Shown here piece by piece: positions 1 through 7,194 of a stretch of DNA of 64,000 nucleotides. The stretch covers positions 124,001-188,000 of the forward strand of contig NZ_PXYJ01000002.1 of assembly GCF_003012815.1 (NCBI RefSeq). The letters run 5' to 3'. Each line of letters starts with the position of its first letter. The stretch's first letter is position 1. The notes below the pieces were generated by a model. That model was not told the origin of the DNA and ran no database searches. It saw only the letters and a list, made by a program, of their open reading frames with translations. The DNA is from Allosphingosinicella vermicomposti (GTDB taxonomy: Bacteria; Pseudomonadota; Alphaproteobacteria; Sphingomonadales; Sphingomonadaceae). The position numbers and the translations under genes are program-made.

Positions 1-225
1 GGGCCGCGTGGTCGCCGCATTCGTCGGCATGCCGATGGCGGCGCTGCCGCTGTCCCACGGCTGCACCCATGGAAAGCGCCCCGCCTCAAGCTCCGCAATG
101 ACCTTCCCGGTCACTTCCTCATAGAGGCTCGTTTGCGCCCTCGCCCCGCCCGCATCCGCCGCGCAGCGGCGGGAACTCCGCACCGCCTTTGCCGCGCCGC
201 GCCTCGGCCTGTCGTCTCGCGCCAT
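1..225 (-). CDS. ardC: ArdC-type antirestriction protein, N-terminal part
   Basis: This is a partial gene whose first 75 codons lie in the window; it runs off the left edge. The ATG at 225 is preceded by a GAGGAG-type ribosome binding site. The translation contains LYEEVTGKVIAELEAGRFPW followed by VQPW and a Pro-Thr-Asn-Ala-Ala stretch, which matches the start of the ArdC N-terminal (DUF1738) domain. ArdC proteins bind single-stranded DNA and protect incoming plasmid or integrative-element DNA from restriction during transfer. Its presence supports a mobile-element backbone. The C-terminal metallopeptidase-like domain would lie outside the window and is not seen. Confidence 0.82.
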   Translation of the reverse strand, partial: MARDDRPRRGAAKAVRSSRRCAADAGGARAQTSLYEEVTGKVIAELEAGRFPWVQPWDSGSAAIGMPTNAATTRP

Positions 226-613
226 CCTCCGGCTCCTCTCCAATCCGCACAGCCACCCCGGAAGCGGGGTGGGCGGCGAACCAGCGACCAAGAGGCCCGC
301 GGCTGAAGCGCCGGGCGCACCCGAAGGGCCGGAACGCAGTGGAGGACTGGCGCGTCAGCGCCGGTTGCGGCCGGTGCGCGCGGGCCTAGCCGGGAGCGCC
401 GCCCATTCCGCGCGCCGGGAGCGGCCCACAGACACGCCGCCGCGCGAGCGGCGACCGCTTTCGAGCCGCGAGGCTCGGTTCCGTGTGACCGATCGTCACT
501 TGACGGGCCGGACCGCGAAGAGGTCCGGCAACTGACCGGCTAATCCGCCAAGCGCGCGAAGCGCATGCGGTCCTTCGCCATCTGATTTTACTGAGGAGAA
601 ATGAGAGTGTGCC
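226..613. other. Gene-free stretch with a hairpin
   Basis: I see no convincing coding region here; the overlapping ORFs in several frames are arginine-rich high-GC shadows. The only structure I can support is an 8-bp inverted repeat at 507-529 (GCCGGACC, 7-nt loop, GGTCCGGC). It lies between two minus-strand genes and could be a terminator stem without a T-tract, or a protein-binding site. Confidence 0.4.
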
Positions 614-829
614 TCAACTCGGTTCGAACACGCCGTTTTTGAGATGGAAGACGAGGAGCGCTTCGCGCTTTACACCTTCGATGTCCTTCACCGACGGATG
701 GCAGAGATGATCCCGTGCACCGCTCAACCGATAGCTCCGCCCGGTCTTGTATATGCGGACCATCATTGGATCGCCGCCCGATGTCTCGCCGTGCAGCCGG
801 CCGATCAGCTGTTCCTTGCTGCGCGCCAT
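614..829 (-). CDS. Small hypothetical protein (71 aa)
   Basis: I do not recognise this protein's family. The ATG at 829 is preceded by a strong GAGGGGAG ribosome binding site. The product begins MARSKEQLIGRLHGE and is basic, with no membrane segment, signal peptide or cysteine cluster; it has a short beta-rich-looking middle (VRIYKTGRSYRL) and a hydrophobic run ALLVFHL near the end. It lies 65 bp downstream of the broken DUF2285 gene on the same strand and upstream of ardC, so it is probably part of the mobile-element backbone. A longer start at 880 is possible, but it lacks the good ribosome binding site. Confidence 0.55.
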   Translation of the reverse strand: MARSKEQLIGRLHGETSGGDPMMVRIYKTGRSYRLSGARDHLCHPSVKDIEGVKREALLVFHLKNGVFEPS

Positions 830-894
830 AGATCTCCCCTCTAGGCAGGCGAGCATGCGGCGGCATCCTCTCTCGCGCAAGCGTCCTCATGGCA

Positions 895-1717
895 TCAGCC
901 CTCCTCCCTTCCGCGAAGAAGCGCGCGGTAGCCGCCGGCGACCATTCGCGCGCTTTCGCGCACGAGGCGCTGGACCCTAAGGCGCAGAAAATCCGAACCG
1001 CCGCGCCAGTCTCGCGCGGCGACCTCATCGCCGAACAATGCAGCCGCGATCTCGCGCTGCCTCGCGCCTTGCGCGATCGCGTCGGCAGCGCGCAGCATCA
1101 TGATCCACCGCCCCGCGCGCCCTTCGGGCGGGAACAGTCCGGCCGGAAAACGGCCGAGGCGATCAAGCGCTGTCAGGCGCTGCAATGTTAGAAGTTTCGG
1201 CGCGAGCGTGCGCAGGCCGTGAAGACGATAGCGCAGATGCACAGCATCGTGGAGGAAGCTGCCGCTCTCGCTCGCGAGCTGCACTTGATGGAGGCCATCG
1301 CCAAGAAGCAGCTGCTCCCCTACGGGCGAGCGGACGATGGTCACATGAAGATCGTCGCGATTGAGTGTCAGAGCGTCGAAATCGGGGCGCTCTGCCGAGA
1401 CAACGTCCACCGGTACGACTGCGGGATGATCGGCTGCGCGCCAGGCAATTTGGACGTCCTGCGACTTAAGGTCGGGGTCCGCCAAGAAAGTGAAGGCACC
1501 AGGGCGCGGCGGCCCTGGCTTCCTCCTTGTCGGGCTGACGCACATCTACATGCTTGAACTTGGATGGCGCATTCGAACAGTGGAGACGCGCCGTGCGGCG
1601 ATATTCCTCGTTCCGGCGCAGAAACTCCCAGGCAAAGCCCGCGCGATCGAGGCCGCGGAGCGGCTGATATGCAGATTGCTCCCGCCACTGGGTCTCGGCT
1701 GGCGCGGGAGAGGCCAT
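895..1717 (-). pseudogene. DUF6499/DUF2285 protein, frameshifted
   Basis: Two minus-strand frames together make one protein of about 270 residues. The first frame starts at ATG 1717 after a CAGGAGGAG ribosome binding site and encodes the DUF6499-like N-terminus (WREQSAYQPLRGLDRAGFAW, then EFLRRNEEYR). It continues to about position 1,500. The second frame then carries the rest, from GAFTFLADPDLKSQDVQIAW to a DUF2285-like end at 895. The switch is in a G-rich run near 1,490-1,510, where restoring one G would give the expected Trp-Gly-Ala-Phe sequence. These proteins occur on sphingomonad and rhizobial integrative elements and are thought to bind DNA. It may be a real pseudogene or a sequencing error in a homopolymer. 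Confidence 0.7.
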
Positions 1718-2445
1718 AGGACTCCTCCTGTCTCTCCCGTTCGCATTCGAAGGAACAGCAAAAGCCCACTTGGAATCACGCGAAAAGCCGCGTCGAGCTG
1801 TCGATAGATGAGGATCCGCAACATCCTTGCCGCTTGCGCGCGCATTGTGCGCCATCTGCGCACAAAAGCGCCGATCCGCTGCGCGGAAAGGGTGCGTTTC
1901 CGGCGGCCCATGCGGCTGTGGAGACGCGCTCTCCGGCACGTCGCGCCGAAAGCGACCATAGCGCCCTGACGTGCCTAAAGAAAATGAAACCCCGCCGCAT
2001 CGGTGCGGAAAAGGAGGGTGCCATCGTTGCCCGGAGGCAGCGCGGCGGTTATCAGCTGCCATGTCGGGTGCCGTGAAATAGCTGCCTGTCCAAGTGCCGG
2101 GGACACGAGGTCTTCTCGTGTCGGCGTCAGGCAGGCGGGAACTAACGGGCCTCGCACAGAGGTTCCAACACCCGGCCCCTTCCTTCCAAAAATCGCCCTC
2201 TTGCAAAGCGATGGCAGATGATTCAGCATGACCTCGCCGCCGAGAACGGGCGGCAGGGGCGTGGAAACCCCTGTGCAGGATGAGTGGAGACGGGTGTCGC
2301 TTGGCGCTCGCGCTCACTCATCGCAGTTCGGATTTGATCGACCAGCGGCACGAGCCGCGGGATCGATGGCGCACCGCCGCAGGTATTTCCACACCGTCAG
2401 CCATGCTGTCGTCCGCCCCTTGGCTCTTGGCGTGAGGGACGAACC
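1718..2445. other. Gene-free stretch upstream of the lasso-locus sigma factor
   Basis: Roughly 730 bp without a supportable gene; ORFs on both strands overlap one another and none resembles a known family or has a good ribosome binding site. It contains a perfect 8-bp inverted repeat at 2,102-2,122 (GACACGAG, loop GTCTT, CTCGTGTC). The promoter of the sigma factor gene should be near the right end. This stretch probably marks the junction between the mobile backbone and the lasso cargo. Confidence 0.4.
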
Positions 2446-2982
2446 GTGGCCAGCAGAGACGAGCGCAAGGCGCGGGCGGCGCCGCTTCAGCCCGAGGCCG
2501 TATCGGCGGTGGACCTGCTCTACCGGCGCTATTCCGGCTGGCTCAACCGCATGCTGTCGCTGCGCCTGCGCACGACCTCGGTCGAAGTCGACGACATCGT
2601 CCAGGAGACTTATGTTCGAGTCGCGCGCTATCCGTTCGACGAGGCGTCGCGCCACCCCAAGGCGCTCCTGATGCGCATCGCCGTCAATCTCGCCCGCGAC
2701 AATATGCGGCGGAATGTGGTTCGTGGCGGCCTTTTCGACCAGAGCATGGCGGCTGACGAGGCAGTTGAGACAGCGTCAATCGGTCCCGATCAGGATCATC
2801 TGCTGGAACTTAAGCGTGTCATTTTGCGCCTGCCGCCGATCTACCGCGACGTGTTCGTCTTGAGCCGCTTCACCGGTTTGACGTATGAAGAGATTGCTTG
2901 TCATGTCGGCATCTCGGTAAAAACTGTCGAATGGCGGATGAGCAAGGCGTTGGCTATGTGCGCCGAGTGGATGCGCGACTGA
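2446..2982 (+). CDS. FecI-type ECF sigma factor of the lasso locus
   Basis: A 178-residue extracytoplasmic-function sigma factor. Region 2 is visible as YRRYSGWLNRML followed by VDDIVQETYVRVAR (about residues 26-65). Region 4 is visible as LPPIYRDVFVLSRFTGLTYE, then a helix-turn-helix ending VKTVEWRMSKAL (about 128-172). I chose the GTG at 2446 because GAGGGA lies just upstream. It is 13 bp from the fecR-like gene and ahead of a TonB receptor with an STN domain, the standard FecI-FecR-FecA signalling arrangement. In lasso clusters with an isopeptidase this trio is frequent, and is thought to switch on receptor and isopeptidase genes when the peptide is sensed outside the cell. That role is inferred here. 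Confidence 0.9.
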   Translation: MASRDERKARAAPLQPEAVSAVDLLYRRYSGWLNRMLSLRLRTTSVEVDDIVQETYVRVARYPFDEASRHPKALLMRIAVNLARDNMRRNVVRGGLFDQSMAADEAVETASIGPDQDHLLELKRVILRLPPIYRDVFVLSRFTGLTYEEIACHVGISVKTVEWRMSKALAMCAEWMRD

Positions 2983-2995
2983 ACGGCGGACCGCC

Positions 2996-3958
2996 ATGAT
3001 CAACAGGGGTGAAGGCGATCAAAGCTCGGGCGAGGCCGCCGACTGGCTGGCTCGTTTGAACACGCGCGCCGTCTCGCACGAGGAACTCGAAGAATTCTAT
3101 GCCTGGCGTCGCCAGCCCGGCAATGCCGAGGCTTATGCGAAGGTCGAGGCGCTATGGCGCGAAGCACGCAGTCTTGGCGGCGACCGAGACATCGCCGACG
3201 CGGTTCGTGAAGCTTTAGAGCGGCCCCGGCAAAGGGCCGCCTTCCTGCCGACCCGAAGGCGTCAGGTGCTGGCGGGCGCAGGGGCCCTCGTCCTTGTCGC
3301 AGCGGGGGCGACATTCTTCCTCACGCGCGCCCAAATCTATGCAACCGGTATCGGAGAGCAGCGCCTTGTGACGCTTGCCGATGGGTCGCGCCTGCGGATC
3401 AACACCAACAGCCGACTCGCGGTCGATTATTCCTCGAGCGCGCGCGACGTTGAGCTTTTGCAGGGTCAGGCCTTCTTCGAAGTGAAGTCCGACCCCGAGC
3501 GTCCCTTCACCGTCAGCGCCGATGGGGTCGAAGTCCGGACCTTGGGAACCCGGTTCGACGTCCGAAGAGCAGGCGCGGTTCAGGTGGTTCTGGTGGACGG
3601 TTCGGTCGCGGTATCCGCCGGAGACGAGGGCGTGCCCTCGCTCCTCTCGCCCGGAGAGGCGGTCCGTGTCGGCCCGGACGGACGGAAAGTTGAGGAGAAA
3701 GTCGATCTCGAAGCGGCGACGAGCTGGACCTCCGGCAGGATGGTGTTCAGGGAGACGCCGCTCGGTCAGGCAATCGCCGAAGCCAATCGCTATTCGGCGC
3801 GGCAGATCGAGCTTCGATCGCCGGCTCTTCGAAATCTTCGCGTCGACGGCACGTTCGAGACCGGAGACGTCGACGCCTTCGTTGCCGCGCTGACGACCCT
3901 TTTCCCTGTCCATGCCGAAAAGGGCGAAAACGGATCGATCATTCTCACCGCAACCTAG
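2996..3958 (+). CDS. FecR-type anti-sigma factor / signal transducer
   Basis: A 320-residue inner-membrane regulator. The N-terminal cytoplasmic DUF4880-like part (about 10-60) contains AADWLARLN and EFYAWRRQPGNAEAYAKVEA. A single membrane segment follows at about 88-107 (VLAGAGALVLVAAGATFFL). The periplasmic FecR domain shows LADGSRLRINTNSRLAVDYS and GQAFFEVKSDPERPF, and a FecR C-terminal domain follows. FecR proteins bind the STN domain of the cognate TonB receptor in the periplasm and release or activate the sigma factor in the cytoplasm. The gene lies between its sigma factor and the STN-containing receptor, which supports one signalling unit. Confidence 0.92.
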   Translation: MINRGEGDQSSGEAADWLARLNTRAVSHEELEEFYAWRRQPGNAEAYAKVEALWREARSLGGDRDIADAVREALERPRQRAAFLPTRRRQVLAGAGALVLVAAGATFFLTRAQIYATGIGEQRLVTLADGSRLRINTNSRLAVDYSSSARDVELLQGQAFFEVKSDPERPFTVSADGVEVRTLGTRFDVRRAGAVQVVLVDGSVAVSAGDEGVPSLLSPGEAVRVGPDGRKVEEKVDLEAATSWTSGRMVFRETPLGQAIAEANRYSARQIELRSPALRNLRVDGTFETGDVDAFVAALTTLFPVHAEKGENGSIILTAT

Positions 3959-3978
3959 CGGTAACCCTTACTCCTGCA

Positions 3979-3993
3979 GGAAAGAATATTTCC
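3979..3993. promoter_or_regulatory. Palindrome upstream of the lasso TonB receptor
   Basis: The palindrome GGAAA-GAATA-TTTCC lies in the 118-bp gap between the anti-sigma gene and the receptor start. The left half resembles a FecI-type -35 (GGAAA), but no clear -10 partner is visible. It could be the sigma-dependent receptor promoter or a regulator site. Confidence 0.25.
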
Positions 3994-4076
3994 ATCGGCA
4001 GTTAGGGGAGTGGCACCTCCGCTGCGTTTCCCTGGTGAACGGCCATGAAAGGCCGCAACAGGACGGGGAGCGGGAT

Positions 4077-7000
4077 ATGGGCGGAAGCGTGACGAGAAAG
4101 CGGTTCGATCACCGCGTGGCGATTGCGGCGCTGGCGCTTGGCCTCTGCTCGGCAACGAATGTTGGGCATGCACAAGCGGCCCAGCCGCAGCAATACGAGT
4201 TTCAACTCGGCGGTGGATCGCTCAGGGACGCCTTGACTGTCTATGGCCGCGTGACCGGTCGCCAGCTCCTCTATCCGAGCGCGCTGGTGAGTCGCCGCGC
4301 CGCCCCGGCATTGCATGGACGCTTTACCGCCGACCAAGCCCTGGTGCGGCTGCTCGAAGGGACGGGAATCAAGGTCCACCGTGCCAGGAACAATGTCTAT
4401 GTGCTGAAGGCGGGTAGAGCGGCTCAGCAGACGCGGGCTCGCCCTGTGCCCGCGCCGGCCCGCCCGGAGCGTCAGCGCCAGCCTGCGCGACCTGCGCCGC
4501 CGGTAGGCGACGCGGCTCCGGAAGACGAGACCGGTCCGGAGATTGTCGTTACCGGAACCAACATCCGCGGCCAGCGCGAAGGCCCCTCGCAGCTCCTCGT
4601 CATCGGCGGGGAGGATATCGTCAGGTCAGGCTATGGGACCGTCGCCGAAGCGCTGGCGGCGCTTCCCCAGAATTTCGGCGGCACGGCGACCGAGGACACC
4701 GCGATTACCGGCTCCGACCGGACGATCGCCAACTCCACCCTGGCATCCAGCGTCAACCTTCGGGGCCTCGGCAGCGATGCGACGCTGACGCTCGTGAACG
4801 GCCGCCGTGTCGCCGGATCGGGCGGCAAGGGCGATTTCACCGATTTGTCCTCGATCCCGACGGCCGCCGTCGAGCGGATCGAAGTGCTGGCCGACGGTGC
4901 ATCCGCGCTTTACGGCTCCGACGCCGTCGGCGGCGTCGTGAACCTCGTTCTTCGAACGACAATCGACGGCGGCGAGAGCCGCGCGCGCATCGGGACCACC
5001 ACTTCTGGCGGCGTGCAGGACTATCAGTTGAGCCAGCTCCTCGGAACGACCTGGGGGAGCGGCCACATCCTCGGCGCCTATGAGTTTCAGCACCGGGAGA
5101 ATCTCGAAGCGCGAGACCGGCCCTATACGCGGTCCCAGGATCTGCGACCGCTCGGCGGGTCAGACCATCGCGGCTACTTTTCGAACCCCGGAACGATCGT
5201 CGCTCTGGACGCGACGGGCGGCGGCTTCGTGCCCGTCTTCGCCATTCCCGAAGATCAGGATGGGACGGGTCTCGAGCCCGGCGACTTCCAGCCCGGCGCC
5301 AATTTCGAGAATCTGCTTGAAGGGACAGACGTTCTTCCGCGTCAGACCCGGCATAGCCTTTATGTCACTGCCGAGCAGGAGGCGGGAAGTGGCGTCACCC
5401 TCTTCGCCGAGGGCCGCTACGCCGAACGAAACTTTTCCTACCGGAGCCTCCCTTCGACCGCCTTGCTCCAGGTGACCGCCGCCAATCCGTATTTCGTCAG
5501 CCCCGACGGGTCGCCGTTCAGTCTTATCGCTTACTCCTTTGGTCCAGAACTTGGCGCGATTGAGGTCGAAGGCGAGGTGCGGGCGCTCAGCGCAACCGTG
5601 GGCGGAACATTCGACGCAGGGGACGGCTGGCTGGTCGACGCCTATCTCACCCACGCCTTTGAGGAGAGCGGCAACCGCACCGGAAATATCGTTCAGTCGA
5701 GCTACCTCTATGAAGCGCTCGGCATCGTTCCCGACGATCCTATAACGCCGTTCAGCACGGCCACAGACGGCTTCTTCAATCCCTATGGCGAGGGTGCTTC
5801 GAACAGCGAGACGATCCTCGACTTCATCGGCCAAGGATTTACCGATGAGCGCATCGACAACGGGCTTACCTCGGTGAACGTGAAAGCAGACGGCCCGTTG
5901 TTCGAGATCGGCGGAGGCAGCGTGCGCGGGGCGATCGGTGCGACCTACCGTGTGGAATCCTTCCTCCGGCGCGGCGAGGCCTTCTACTTCGGAGCCGCGC
6001 CCGATCCGCTTGATCGCACCGATGCGGACCGCTCGATCACGGCGGCGTTCGCCGAACTCCTCATTCCCTTGGTCAGCCAAATCAATCGCCGCGCAGGTCT
6101 CGAACGCCTCGAACTCTCCCTTGCTGTGCGGCATGAGGAATATAGCGACTTCGGCAGCACGACCAATCCGAAGCTGGGCGTGGTGTGGGAGCCGCTGAGC
6201 GGACTTCGGTTACGGGGCACCTATGGAACCTCCTTCCGGGCGCCCGCCATTCGCGAGATCGGCGATCCGTTGAGCGTCAGCGCGACCCAACTCGCCGATG
6301 CGTCCGGTACGCCGCAGCTCGTATTGTTCCTGAGCGGAGGCAATCCCGATCTTCAGCCTGAACGCGCCCATTCCTTTACTCTCGGCGCGCAGGTGGAACC
6401 GCCCAGTGCTCCGGGCCTCCGGGTTGAGACCACCTTCTTCGAAACGCGCTTCGCGAACCGCATCGGACAGCCGACCTTCGAGGACATTCTCAACGTTCTG
6501 CGCGACGACATCTTCTCGCCCTTCGTGCGGCGCGTGAACGCTAACGATCCGGACGATCTCGCGGACGTGACCGCCCTCATCAATGGTCCCGGGTCGATCG
6601 TTCCGCCCTCTCTGCCGCCGGAGGCCTTCAGCGGCATTGTCGATGGGCGTTTCGTCAACACGGCCAAGGTGGTCGTACGCGGCCTCGACGCTGCGGTTCA
6701 CAAGAGCTTCAACCTTGGCGAGGCGCAGGCGGTCGTGGGCCTCAATGGCTCCTACCTCCTCGACTACAAACGTCAGGTGACTCCCGCCGCTCCGGTCGCC
6801 GAGCGGGTGGATACGCTTGGCAACCCGGTCGACTTCAGGATGCGCGCGACCGGCAGCGTCTCCTGGCGCGATTGGGGCACCACCGTCTCGGTCAACTATG
6901 TCGATGGGTATCGAGACGATGTCAGCAGCCCGGAGAGGCAGGTTGATGCCTGGACCACATTCGATTTCCAAATCCGCTACCAGCCGAGACAGTTTATCAA

Positions 7001-7145
7001 GGATCTGACCGTGTCGCTCAGCGTCCAGAACCTGTTCGACGCGACACCGCCCTTCGTCGATCGAAGTAGCGGCTTCGGCTACGATGCGGGCAATGCCGAC
7101 CCGCTTGGACGGTTTGTCGCCCTGCAACTCATAAAGAGCTGGTGA
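4077..7145 (+). CDS. TonB-dependent receptor with STN signalling domain (putative lasso peptide receptor)
   Basis: A 1,022-residue outer-membrane transporter starting at ATG 4077 after GGGGAG. A signal peptide (VAIAALALGLCSATNVGHAQ) is followed by an STN domain (about residues 40-110) that should contact FecR. A Pro/Arg-rich linker leads to the plug, which begins near EIVVTGTNIRGQREGPSQLL. Other plug features are VNLRGLGSDATLTLVNGRRV and the ERIEVLADGASALYGSDAVG signature. The barrel ends in an aromatic residue (LQLIKSW), typical of barrel assembly signals. It lies 49 bp upstream of the isopeptidase gene. Receptors in this position import the lasso peptide in the systems studied; that this one does so is inferred from context. 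Confidence 0.9.
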   Translation: MGGSVTRKRFDHRVAIAALALGLCSATNVGHAQAAQPQQYEFQLGGGSLRDALTVYGRVTGRQLLYPSALVSRRAAPALHGRFTADQALVRLLEGTGIKVHRARNNVYVLKAGRAAQQTRARPVPAPARPERQRQPARPAPPVGDAAPEDETGPEIVVTGTNIRGQREGPSQLLVIGGEDIVRSGYGTVAEALAALPQNFGGTATEDTAITGSDRTIANSTLASSVNLRGLGSDATLTLVNGRRVAGSGGKGDFTDLSSIPTAAVERIEVLADGASALYGSDAVGGVVNLVLRTTIDGGESRARIGTTTSGGVQDYQLSQLLGTTWGSGHILGAYEFQHRENLEARDRPYTRSQDLRPLGGSDHRGYFSNPGTIVALDATGGGFVPVFAIPEDQDGTGLEPGDFQPGANFENLLEGTDVLPRQTRHSLYVTAEQEAGSGVTLFAEGRYAERNFSYRSLPSTALLQVTAANPYFVSPDGSPFSLIAYSFGPELGAIEVEGEVRALSATVGGTFDAGDGWLVDAYLTHAFEESGNRTGNIVQSSYLYEALGIVPDDPITPFSTATDGFFNPYGEGASNSETILDFIGQGFTDERIDNGLTSVNVKADGPLFEIGGGSVRGAIGATYRVESFLRRGEAFYFGAAPDPLDRTDADRSITAAFAELLIPLVSQINRRAGLERLELSLAVRHEEYSDFGSTTNPKLGVVWEPLSGLRLRGTYGTSFRAPAIREIGDPLSVSATQLADASGTPQLVLFLSGGNPDLQPERAHSFTLGAQVEPPSAPGLRVETTFFETRFANRIGQPTFEDILNVLRDDIFSPFVRRVNANDPDDLADVTALINGPGSIVPPSLPPEAFSGIVDGRFVNTAKVVVRGLDAAVHKSFNLGEAQAVVGLNGSYLLDYKRQVTPAAPVAERVDTLGNPVDFRMRATGSVSWRDWGTTVSVNYVDGYRDDVSSPERQVDAWTTFDFQIRYQPRQFIKDLTVSLSVQNLFDATPPFVDRSSGFGYDAGNADPLGRFVALQLIKSW

Positions 7146-7194
7146 CGGCCACCTAGCCGCACTTTTTCCTCACCCTTTCCCGGAGCCCTTCGCC

